DNA from: an uncultured Lactobacillus sp.
GTDB taxonomy: Bacteria; Bacillota; Bacilli; Lactobacillales; Lactobacillaceae
NCBI GenBank assembly: GCA_945281075.1
Contig: CALYQE010000098.1
Coordinates: 1 to 7,320 of the forward strand
Length of the DNA stretch: 7,320 nt
Direction of reading: 5' to 3'
The position numbers were made by a program, and so were the translations under genes. Under the pieces are notes generated by a model. That model did no database searches and was not told where the DNA came from. It saw nothing but the letters and a program-made list of their open reading frames with translations. Every line of letters begins with the position of its first letter. Positions within the stretch are counted from its first letter, which is position 1. Below are positions 1-6,308 of this stretch, one piece after another.

Positions 1-1055
1 CTCGTATGCTGTGCATAGCCAATCGTTGGATCATCACCATGGTCAGCCATTACAATTAAAATGTCATCACCTGTAAATTGCTGTTCAGCTTCAGGCAATC
101 TTCTATTCACGGTTTCAAGAATATCTACATAATGATCAGTATCTTCAGAGTGTCCAGCAAGATCAGTTTCCTGAATATTCATAAAGATAAGCCCTGTCCT
201 AATTTCTTTGGCTTGCTTAACAAACTGGTCAAATAGATAATTGCTATCAACGCCGGGGAACCTTTTTTTCGTATCACCACGAACAATATCTGATGCTTTG
301 CCAATCAAGGCGACATCTATGCCATGGCGAATTAAAATGCTTGCCAATTGTACATTAGGATCTATTCCGTATCCAAGATGCACTACGTGATAATTTCTCT
401 TATAAACTCCCGATTCGGGGGCAGAGATGCCAACATACTTTTCATTTTTTATTTGACGGGCATTAAGAATATCTTCTATAGTGACGTCACTACCGCCAAA
501 GGCAATTACTCGAGATACTTTTACCACTTTTCTTACCGCTTCGCCAATCTTAGTTATCTCATCAAAGGATATTTTATCTAAAGTTGCAGTTACATTATAT
601 ACTTGTCCTGGATCTGCTTCTAAGTTATCCGCTATCGTTGCACAATCGTTAACAACTAATATCTCTAAGCCAGGTTCACCATATCGTTTAACAAAGAAGC
701 CGTCTTTTTTTACTTGATCTTCCACTTGATCAATAACTTCGTTAAAAGGTTGCAACAAAGGCATCGGTGGATTAGTACCCATAATTTCCTGATGGCCTAA
801 GTATGAGTCAGCGCCATGATGCTTTAGTAACGACGTTCCCCAATTCGCGTCTGGCGAAAAAACGTGTCGACCCCATTCAACACCAACTGCATTCATTAAG
901 CCAAGCTTTTCTAAATTTGGAATATCAATATTAGGTTCCGCCTTAATTATATTCAAAGCAGTATTAGAACCCACATCATGAGGACGTACTTTCGGGACAT
1001 CCGCCATTGCTCCAACACCAAATCCGTCTAAAACAATTACTCCAAATTTGCTCAT
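1..1055 (-). CDS. yhfW: YhfW, phosphopentomutase-like metalloenzyme (3' end outside window)
   Basis: Only the first 351 codons are present; the frame is open to the left edge. The protein belongs to the alkaline phosphatase superfamily, close to phosphopentomutase (DeoB). The N-terminus has the metal-binding motif DGFGVGAM (Asp10). GADSYLGHQEIMG (about 81-93) matches the nucleophile region GKDTxTGHWE of DeoB, with Ser84 where DeoB has the phosphorylated Thr. Asp298/His302 (ETDLAGH), Asp338-His339 (ADHGDDPT) and His350 (QHT) match the remaining metal ligands. The start is ATG at 1055, preceded by AGAGGGGG with a 7 nt spacer; this ATG shares one base with the yhfX stop (TAATG), so translation is probably coupled. 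E. coli YhfW is about 408 residues, so roughly 55 residues are missing. It probably moves or removes a phosphate on an unknown pathway intermediate; deoxyribose/ribose phosphopentomutase activity is possible but not indicated by the neighbours. Confidence 0.9.
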   Translation of the reverse strand, partial: MSKFGVIVLDGFGVGAMADVPKVRPHDVGSNTALNIIKAEPNIDIPNLEKLGLMNAVGVEWGRHVFSPDANWGTSLLKHHGADSYLGHQEIMGTNPPMPLLQPFNEVIDQVEDQVKKDGFFVKRYGEPGLEILVVNDCATIADNLEADPGQVYNVTATLDKISFDEITKIGEAVRKVVKVSRVIAFGGSDVTIEDILNARQIKNEKYVGISAPESGVYKRNYHVVHLGYGIDPNVQLASILIRHGIDVALIGKASDIVRGDTKKRFPGVDSNYLFDQFVKQAKEIRTGLIFMNIQETDLAGHSEDTDHYVDILETVNRRLPEAEQQFTGDDILIVMADHGDDPTIGYAQHT

Positions 1056-2221
1056 TATATTACCCCCTCTGGCATAAGTCTCCCCTGGCTATCATACAAA
1101 CCTAATAGCCTAGGATTGCCTGATTGCAATCCATCTACGACAGCAACAGCACTTCTTGTAACAAAAATCTGCGTTCTAAAATCAGTGATAACCGTCGAGC
1201 CCTCTGGATAAGCTCTATCAAGTTCTAAATAATAATCAATACTTTTGTCATCAAACGGAAGTACTTTGCATTTATATTGCTGCTTACGAGTAAATACTAA
1301 AGCATTTTTTAAATGGCCTCTCCTATAATATCCGCCACCGTAAAAATACCCATGCTTTCTGAAGTTGTGTGAAATTTCGCTAACATAACAGTATGCGGGC
1401 TGCTCCGGCTGTTTCGATTCTGCATGCAAAGGAGTAGTTCCTGATAAGCCATGACCAGGCTCACCTTCATTTCCACCAAGTTTTTTAATTAAAGGAATAG
1501 AGGCTGAACAAGTTGCTGATGGTAAGCTGATAACTTTTAAGGGATAGTTATGTTCACTAAATATCGTCTTTACAGCTTCAACAGTTTTGAGATTAGCTGT
1601 AGGTTCAATTTTTTTACTGCTGTCATTAAATAGCAACGCAGGAAAGCAGGTAAGCCCAACCAATTCAATGTTGGACAAGCTGATAATTTTAGCGAAATTA
1701 GCTGCAAATTCTGTCAGCGTTAAGCCACCAACTTGACCGGGATAAAGCTCATCTTGCTCTCCAATAACTTTGAAGATGACTTTTTGCTTTATTTTAAGTT
1801 GCCGTGCAATTTGATTGATATATTTCAAATTGCTCATTGAATAGACAGTGACATATTTAGTTCCATAGGCTAGAATGCTTCTAACTAAATGTCTAGGCAT
1901 CTGTACTAAATTACCCACATTACCAATATGCAAGCCATAATGCATAAACATTTCCGCTTCGCGATAGTCCACAACTACAGCTGACTTTATGCCTGCTTTT
2001 TCAATGGCTTGAGCCACAATTGGATTACGTCCGAACTGCTTAGTCATATAAAGAAGTTCGACTTGATATTTTTTAGCAAATGTCACTATTTTTTTAGTAT
2101 TGCTTTTAATTGCTTCCAAATCGATAACGTACGTATCTGGTAAAATTTCACCGGTCTGATGAAGCTTTACTGCATACTCAATTAGTTGAGGATTATATTT
2201 TTCAAGAGATGATAAAAACAT
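1055..2221 (-). CDS. yhfX: YhfX, alanine-racemase-fold PLP enzyme
   Basis: This 388-residue protein is close in length to E. coli YhfX (about 387). It has the N-terminal PLP-binding TIM-barrel of alanine racemase / fold-type III enzymes. The likely Schiff-base lysine is Lys61 in LLYMTKQFGRNP, after the strand DTYVIDLEAIKSN (29-41), which resembles the racemase start. EPGHGLSGTTP (254-264) is a plausible phosphate-binding loop. The C-terminal region (about 280-388) would be the beta domain. A longer reading from 2242 exists, but ATG 2221 is preferred: AAGGAGA at 2229-2235 lies 7 nt upstream and the ATG overlaps the yhfS stop as TAATG, as at the next junction. It probably racemises, decarboxylates or otherwise acts on an amino-acid-like substrate in the cytoplasm. 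The family is known, but this member's reaction is not. It works in the same operon as a second PLP enzyme, YhfS. Confidence 0.92.
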   Translation of the reverse strand: MFLSSLEKYNPQLIEYAVKLHQTGEILPDTYVIDLEAIKSNTKKIVTFAKKYQVELLYMTKQFGRNPIVAQAIEKAGIKSAVVVDYREAEMFMHYGLHIGNVGNLVQMPRHLVRSILAYGTKYVTVYSMSNLKYINQIARQLKIKQKVIFKVIGEQDELYPGQVGGLTLTEFAANFAKIISLSNIELVGLTCFPALLFNDSSKKIEPTANLKTVEAVKTIFSEHNYPLKVISLPSATCSASIPLIKKLGGNEGEPGHGLSGTTPLHAESKQPEQPAYCYVSEISHNFRKHGYFYGGGYYRRGHLKNALVFTRKQQYKCKVLPFDDKSIDYYLELDRAYPEGSTVITDFRTQIFVTRSAVAVVDGLQSGNPRLLGLYDSQGRLMPEGVI

Positions 2222-3321
2222 TATTCCATCTCCTTCATACATTTCTTTAATAAGTTTATGATAGTATCTGGCCCACCTCGATAGGGGTTGATTCGAATAG
2301 TGTTTTCTAAAAGTGAAGGGTCAAAGGCCTTAAAAGTGCCTGAAACACGATAAATCATTGGTGCAATTTCATATTTAGATTCTGCTCCAATTGGGTTTGG
2401 TACCCCACCATACTCAACTGCATTTTTTAAAATTACTTTAGCAATTGGTTTTTCAAACTCTACTAGTAATACCTTTGACTGTGCATTAGCAATATATGCC
2501 CTTTTAACTCCAGATATTTCATGATTATTAAGTCTATCCCTTAACTCAGTAACTACACGTGCTTGATTTGCTAATGATACGGGTGCATACACTAAACCTT
2601 TCAAAACATCTAAGGATTCGTGTCCTTGAACCTGAGAGCCACCTGAATAGTTCTCTTTTCTCAGTTTTTCAATGTACCTCTTTTTACCAACTATACAGCC
2701 TATGCCCTCTGGTCCCAGTAGTTTAAATGTTGAAAAGCAGCTCAAATCTGCTCCCATTTCAGTACCAATTTTATGAACTTTCATAACTGCATAATTATCA
2801 TCTGTTATAATTGGCATTTGCTCGCCGTAATGTTCTTTTAAGGTTTTTAGCACATGATTCATATCATAAGAATCATCTGGTTTTTGCCTTGTATATTGAA
2901 CCAAAATTCCATTAATATTTTTCGGCAAATCAGCAGAAACAATACGGTTAAAATCATATTCTTTTGTTTTTATACCCATCATCTCTATTGACACCTGAGT
3001 TGTCGGATATATTGGAGCTTGATGGATTAGCAAGGTATCACCTGACTTGACTGCAGAATGAAGCGCGCTTCTAATTGCACCAGTACCTGAACCTCTGACG
3101 AGGATTGCATCTTCGGCACTAAAAAAATGTGCAATAACATTTTCTACTTTTTTGGTGTACCGCGGTTCGTTTAACCCCGGAATGACTCCTAAATCCCCTC
3201 TTGTTATAATTTCGTCGCCACGGAAAATCTTGGTGATTTCGTCAACTAATTCCCATTGTTTATGCAATGCTTCACAAGGAGATATGCTTTCCAAAGGATA
3301 AGTCTTAAACTGTTTAGACAT
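2221..3321 (-). CDS. yhfS: YhfS, fold-type I PLP-dependent aminotransferase/lyase-like enzyme
   Basis: This 366-residue protein (E. coli YhfS is about 361) has the layout of the aspartate aminotransferase fold, nearest the Cys/Met-metabolism and SelA-like groups. RGSGTGAIRSAL (76-87) is the glycine-rich PLP phosphate loop, Asp174/Asp175 in IITDDNYAV is the likely pyridine-nitrogen partner, and Lys200 in SCFSTFKLLGPEGIG is the likely internal aldimine lysine. IYRVSGTFKAF and IRINPYRGG (near 323-350) lie in the C-terminal small domain. An open frame runs 43 codons further upstream, but that stretch is php in another frame; ATG 3321 overlaps the php stop by 8 bp (ATGTCTAA). Its ribosome binding site is a poor G-rich stretch (3327-3334), so translation probably depends on ribosomes ending php. 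The reaction is unknown: transamination, beta/gamma-elimination or aldol cleavage are all compatible with the fold. Confidence 0.92.
   Translation of the reverse strand: MSKQFKTYPLESISPCEALHKQWELVDEITKIFRGDEIITRGDLGVIPGLNEPRYTKKVENVIAHFFSAEDAILVRGSGTGAIRSALHSAVKSGDTLLIHQAPIYPTTQVSIEMMGIKTKEYDFNRIVSADLPKNINGILVQYTRQKPDDSYDMNHVLKTLKEHYGEQMPIITDDNYAVMKVHKIGTEMGADLSCFSTFKLLGPEGIGCIVGKKRYIEKLRKENYSGGSQVQGHESLDVLKGLVYAPVSLANQARVVTELRDRLNNHEISGVKRAYIANAQSKVLLVEFEKPIAKVILKNAVEYGGVPNPIGAESKYEIAPMIYRVSGTFKAFDPSLLENTIRINPYRGGPDTIINLLKKCMKEME
2229..2235 (-). promoter_or_regulatory. Shine-Dalgarno deciding the yhfX start
   Basis: AAGGAGA, within the last codons of yhfS, is 7 nt before ATG 2221. It rules against the longer reading from 2242, whose first codons contain this site. 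Confidence 0.8.
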
Positions 3322-4207
3322 CCCAGCCACCCCCAAAAACTCTTTGTGGATTATCCATAAGCATTTTTTTAATAAAGTCCTCGGATATGCCTTCCTTTCT
3401 GAGCTGAGGAACAAAAGTGTCAAGCAAATATGAATAGCCATTGCCACCATTGGCTTTCAAGTGTGATTTCCTGGTAATATCCATCGATAAAACAACTTGA
3501 TTTGTATATCCTGCCTCTTGAACTGCCTTGATTATTGCCACCCTTTGTGAATCTGGCATATAACTATTTTTACCAATCGTATCAACTTCAACGTTTACGC
3601 CTGTTTTCAACATTTCTAATACATATTCGGGATTACCAGTTAGGTCAACATGACCAATAATAATTTTATGCAGATTGGCATTTTCCCTTTGAAAAAAACG
3701 TACTTGTTCATGACCTAAGGTGCCATTTGAAGTGTGCGTCATAATTGGCGTATGAGTCTCATTGCTAGCAATAACTGCTGCCTTAAATACCTTTTCTTCT
3801 TGCTCTGTCCAATTATTTTTGGTTGTCGCAATTTCTCCTATCACACCAGCTTTTATTTCTGTATTTTTTATCCCAACTGTTATATCGCTAATCATCATTT
3901 CAGCTAGTTGGGTAATTGAAAGGCGATAAACTTCGAGAGGCAAAAAAGCTGATTGATACCACCCTGTAGCTTGAACAATGTTAATTCCTGTTTTTTGTGC
4001 TACTTTTTGAGCATAAGCAACATTTCTTCCCATGCCACGGCATGTTGCCTCAATAACATTTCGTACTCCCTTTCGATAAATGTCTTTAAATTCTTCTATC
4101 ACTAATTCTTGTGAATCTAGCAAAGTATCTTCATTTTCAGTCACTTCTGAACGATCAATTGGAATATGTTCATGAGCATAAGTAATCCCAGACTTTAACG
4201 CTGTCAT
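3314..4207 (-). CDS. php: Php, phosphotriesterase-homology metal-dependent hydrolase
   Basis: This 297-residue TIM-barrel amidohydrolase belongs to the phosphotriesterase family (E. coli Php is about 292 residues). All binuclear metal-site residues can be read: His12 and His14 (AHEH), Glu125 (GVIGE, the bridging position that is a carboxylated lysine in bacterial phosphotriesterase but Glu in Php), His158 (MTHTS), His186 (IIGHVD) and Asp243 (LSMDITR). The C-terminal DNPQRVF motif is typical of the family. The start ATG 4207 has AAGGAGA at 4213-4219, 5 nt away; the yhfT stop TAA lies inside this Shine-Dalgarno as TAAGGAG. Family members hydrolyse lactones, phosphoesters or amides; E. coli Php has been reported not to share phosphotriesterase activity. 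Here it most likely opens or hydrolyses an intermediate made by the neighbouring enzymes. The family call is firm; the substrate is unknown. Confidence 0.94.
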   Translation of the reverse strand: MTALKSGITYAHEHIPIDRSEVTENEDTLLDSQELVIEEFKDIYRKGVRNVIEATCRGMGRNVAYAQKVAQKTGINIVQATGWYQSAFLPLEVYRLSITQLAEMMISDITVGIKNTEIKAGVIGEIATTKNNWTEQEEKVFKAAVIASNETHTPIMTHTSNGTLGHEQVRFFQRENANLHKIIIGHVDLTGNPEYVLEMLKTGVNVEVDTIGKNSYMPDSQRVAIIKAVQEAGYTNQVVLSMDITRKSHLKANGGNGYSYLLDTFVPQLRKEGISEDFIKKMLMDNPQRVFGGGWDV

Positions 4208-4217
4208 ATAAATCTCC

Positions 4218-5513
4218 TTAGAATAGGTGTATTATTTTCAAAATATTTAATAATAGGCCTAAAGCAATAGTAGCTATTGGTCCAACTGCCATATCAACTA
4301 AAGGCTTTTTCATTTTTTTGTTTAGCAGCCAAATACCAATTACCCAAAAGAACCCAAGATTAGGAATCATATTATTGCAGGCAATAGCAGCACCTATCAG
4401 TAAAGAAATTGAAATGGTTTCCATTAAAGATGTCCGAATATGATCTCCCATGTCACGTAGGCCAGGGAATTTATCCATTCCTTTAGCAGTAATGCCTAGA
4501 GCTTGTACTTCAATCCACATCCATACTGCACCAGCAATAAATGCAACTAAAGGCTGATCTTTTAACAATAAACCGATTACAAAGATTAAAGTTGTCCCTG
4601 CCATACCATAAACACCAGTCACAATTGCAGTAGAAAATACTAGTGGAATAAAGCCAATCGCTCTTGCAAAAGTTGCCATCGCTGCTGCTTCAATTTGTCC
4701 CTTTACCATTAATTGTTGAGGGAGAACATCAACTGCAACGATTAACTGACTTGACGCTGCAGTAATCAGACCACCCATTAAAGATAACCAAATCCAGTTC
4801 TTCTTAATTCGACTGATTCGAGCTGAGAAAACATTAATTAGTTTTTCGTTTGAATTGCCATTGCCTTTAATTTTGGCTGCATAATAAATCATGCAAATCA
4901 TGGCAACAAGTAACGCCATACCAGTTGCATTTAAAGTAATAGCGATACCTTTTCCTAGCTTAAATACTCCAAATTTGCTAGTTATAATGTAAGTTACAAA
5001 TGTCCAAACAAAAGTGATCATACCTTTTTTAATATTATGCTGCTCTGCAACTGCAATAGCAGGAAATGCACAGAACGCTAGTAAAATTGGACTTCCCAAA
5101 AGTGAAAGAGCTCCAAAAAAATTAAACGGTAGCATCTTAAACAGTCTGACAATCCAAGACAAACCTAAAAGCAGTCCTGCACCGTAAATTGAACCAGCAG
5201 CAAAAGCAGCAAAAGTTCCCCAATTAGTTTCTGGTGTCCATGTTCCAAAAATATCACATGCAAGTAAGATACTATGAGCTAATAATATGGTTGAGCCAAT
5301 TGATACCGGTATCCCAAAGCCAATAATTAGGCCAAAGCTAACCCCAAAAGAAGTCAAAGCAAGCTCTCTTCTATTAATTTTATGGTCAAAATATTCTGGA
5401 TAAATAGGCCGCAGTCCATCATTAAAAACGGCAATGCCTTTATTTGCTAAAACTGAGCCAACGCCTCCAACAAGAGCAATTAAAACATAGTTTAATATGG
5501 TAGTTATTGACAT
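4218..5513 (-). CDS. yhfT: YhfT, polytopic membrane protein, probable transporter
   Basis: This 431-residue, very hydrophobic protein matches E. coli YhfT (about 434) in length and genomic setting. About 10-12 membrane spans can be drawn, roughly at 4-24, 53-70, 71-89, 98-122, 130-152, 165-180, 189-213, 240-265, 286-318, 320-345, 366-397 and 405-427. The longest polar loops are at 31-52 (NDGLRPIYPEYFDHKINRRE), 215-239 (basic, so probably cytoplasmic) and 344-362. There is no signal peptide, ATP-binding motif or fused EIIA/EIIB domain. ATG 5513 has AAGGAGG at 5522-5528, 8 nt upstream, the strongest ribosome binding site in the window, and is preceded by a palindrome shared with the yhfZ leader. 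Its place between YhfU and the enzymes suggests it imports the pathway substrate. Its overall look resembles PTS EIIC-type permeases, but that link is inference. Confidence 0.88.
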   Translation of the reverse strand: MSITTILNYVLIALVGGVGSVLANKGIAVFNDGLRPIYPEYFDHKINRRELALTSFGVSFGLIIGFGIPVSIGSTILLAHSILLACDIFGTWTPETNWGTFAAFAAGSIYGAGLLLGLSWIVRLFKMLPFNFFGALSLLGSPILLAFCAFPAIAVAEQHNIKKGMITFVWTFVTYIITSKFGVFKLGKGIAITLNATGMALLVAMICMIYYAAKIKGNGNSNEKLINVFSARISRIKKNWIWLSLMGGLITAASSQLIVAVDVLPQQLMVKGQIEAAAMATFARAIGFIPLVFSTAIVTGVYGMAGTTLIFVIGLLLKDQPLVAFIAGAVWMWIEVQALGITAKGMDKFPGLRDMGDHIRTSLMETISISLLIGAAIACNNMIPNLGFFWVIGIWLLNKKMKKPLVDMAVGPIATIALGLLLNILKIIHLF

Positions 5514-5521
5514 TTTATTCC

Positions 5522-5528
5522 CCTCCTT
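5522..5528 (-). promoter_or_regulatory. Strong Shine-Dalgarno of yhfT
   Basis: AAGGAGG with 8 nt to ATG 5513 is the best ribosome binding site in the window. yhfT is the only gene after yhfZ not overlapping or abutting its upstream neighbour, so this site supports independent initiation. Confidence 0.85.
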
Positions 5529-5531
5529 ATA

Positions 5532-5556
5532 TATTCAATATTCAGTTTATTGAATA
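5532..5556. promoter_or_regulatory. 25 bp palindromic operator, copy B (yhfU-yhfT gap)
   Basis: A 25 bp palindrome with the same outer arms TATTCAA and TTGAATA; 10 of 12 base pairs between the arms match, and it extends by one more matched pair outward. It fills nearly half of the only intergenic gap inside the operon (5514-5570) and ends 3-4 bp before the yhfT Shine-Dalgarno. It matches copy A at 21 of 25 positions. In RNA it could also fold as an AT-rich hairpin, but no U-run follows, so it is not a terminator. Confidence 0.75.
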
Positions 5557-5569
5557 TTAATAATAAAAG

Positions 5570-5575
5570 ATTATA
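5570..5575 (-). promoter_or_regulatory. Possible -10 of an internal promoter before yhfT
   Basis: The minus strand has a perfect TATAAT overlapping the yhfU stop codon, 13 bp before palindrome copy B, an arrangement like that of the main promoter and copy A. No good -35 lies 16-18 bp upstream; the nearest candidate, TTGAGG, is only 9 bp away. Given the AT-rich context this call is weak, but an operator here makes most sense if transcription starts locally. Confidence 0.3.
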
Positions 5576-5933
5576 ATTTTAAAGCCTCAACTATTTCTGG
5601 TAGCACCGTATTTTTTGCATTAAAGGTAAAACCAAAGGCTATTTTCCCGTCATTTACTTCCTTTTTAATTTCTTCAAGACTCATAACTTTTGTTGGAGAT
5701 GCAACTGTTATGGCCTTTTCTGATCCAAGTAGGGCTGTGACCATTGCTAATGCTCCACCTGCTCCAGTAGCGCAAGCTCCAACATAATAATCAGCTTGAT
5801 GGTTTTGAACGGCCATAGCTGCATCCAGGTCACTAAGTATTTCTATTTGAACTCTATTTTCATGAATTAATTTATGAAGATCCCCTTCAATTTCCTCTTT
5901 TCCCATTTGGCCGCCTACAACGATTTTTTTCAT
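5571..5933 (-). CDS. yhfU: YhfU, small DUF2620 protein
   Basis: This 120-residue soluble protein corresponds to E. coli YhfU (about 117 residues; DUF2620). It starts with a beta strand and glycine turn (KKIVVGGQ), as in small Rossmann-like or EIIB-like domains. Its most striking segment is ADYYVGACATGAGGALAM (47-64), with Cys54 in a Gly/Ala-rich loop; a similar DYYxGACxTGAG segment is a hallmark of the family as I recall it. A second ATG-like choice lies 6 nt upstream at 5939, but AAAGAGG (5943-5949) is only 3 nt from it and 9 nt from ATG 5933, so 5933 is chosen. The gene overlaps yhfY by 47 bp in another frame. The stop lies inside a perfect TATAAT (5570-5575) that may be the -10 of an internal promoter. 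Its function is unknown. Its constant position beside yhfT suggests it partners or regulates the transporter. Confidence 0.88.
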   Translation of the reverse strand: MKKIVVGGQMGKEEIEGDLHKLIHENRVQIEILSDLDAAMAVQNHQADYYVGACATGAGGALAMVTALLGSEKAITVASPTKVMSLEEIKKEVNDGKIAFGFTFNAKNTVLPEIVEALKL

Positions 5934-6291
5934 GGTCATTTACCTCTTTTGTCATAACATTTACCAAATGCATGATAATATATTGACTTTCATTCTTACC
6001 CAACAAAATCGGTGAGTTTTTTTCATTAGTCTGCCAATACTCTTTAGCCTGTTGATAAACTGGTTTGCTTATTATTTGTTTCCAAAGTTCATCTGGTATT
6101 TTGTCAATTTCCTGATTATTTCTTTTTCTAAATAAAGACATTGCCACATGAATTAAAAGCATTTCTTCTTTGCTGCCACCGTCAAATTTTGCTAAGTCTT
6201 TATCTAGCTTATTTAAAAAAGCAAGATCAGCAAAATTGATTTTATTTGCTTGAACCAAAATTGTTAACTTCTTTTGTGTTTGCTCCCGCAT
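5887..6291 (-). CDS. yhfY: YhfY, stand-alone PRD (PTS regulation domain) protein
   Basis: This 134-residue protein is essentially a single PRD helical domain (E. coli YhfY is about 120 residues). The two conserved PRD histidines are visible: His48 in EMLLIHVAMSLFRKRN and His108 in ESQYIIMHLVNVM. PRDs in BglG/LicT/MtlR-type regulators are phosphorylated on such histidines by HPr or EIIB. Here there is no RNA-binding, HTH or EIIA domain, so it would act through a partner protein, perhaps YhfZ or YhfT/YhfU. ATG 6291 is preceded by AAGGAAGTGA (6301-6310), one mismatch from the extended Shine-Dalgarno AAGGAGGTGA; the yhfZ stop is embedded in it. The basic tail (NRCRRPNGKRGN) is coded by DNA that also encodes the YhfU start, so it may be less constrained than the PRD. 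The domain call is firm; whether it senses PTS phosphorylation is inferred. Confidence 0.85.
   Translation of the reverse strand: MREQTQKKLTILVQANKINFADLAFLNKLDKDLAKFDGGSKEEMLLIHVAMSLFRKRNNQEIDKIPDELWKQIISKPVYQQAKEYWQTNEKNSPILLGKNESQYIIMHLVNVMTKEVNDHEKNRCRRPNGKRGN
5943..5949 (-). promoter_or_regulatory. Shine-Dalgarno deciding the yhfU start
   Basis: AAAGAGG lies inside the yhfY coding region. It is 9 nt from ATG 5933 but only 3 nt from ATG 5939, favouring the second ATG and a 120-residue YhfU. Confidence 0.65.
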
Positions 6292-6308
6292 TATTTCAAA
6301 TCACTTCC

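Noticed and set aside
348..717. Two overlapping plus-strand open frames of 77 and 78 codons
   Set aside because: They lie antisense inside yhfW, whose motifs are intact throughout; they have no recognisable domain and no convincing ribosome binding site.
2222..2242. Seven-residue N-terminal extension of YhfX
   Set aside because: The extension contains the Shine-Dalgarno for ATG 2221, and the TAATG junction repeats the pattern seen at the yhfX-yhfW junction.
3322..3450. N-terminal extension of YhfS by 43 residues
   Set aside because: This stretch encodes the conserved C-terminus of Php in another frame; ATG 3321 gives the length expected for YhfS.
5531..5557. Hairpin between yhfU and yhfT as a transcription terminator
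   Set aside because: The stem is AT-rich and is followed by the G-rich yhfT Shine-Dalgarno rather than a U-run; its match to the yhfZ leader palindrome makes an operator more likely.
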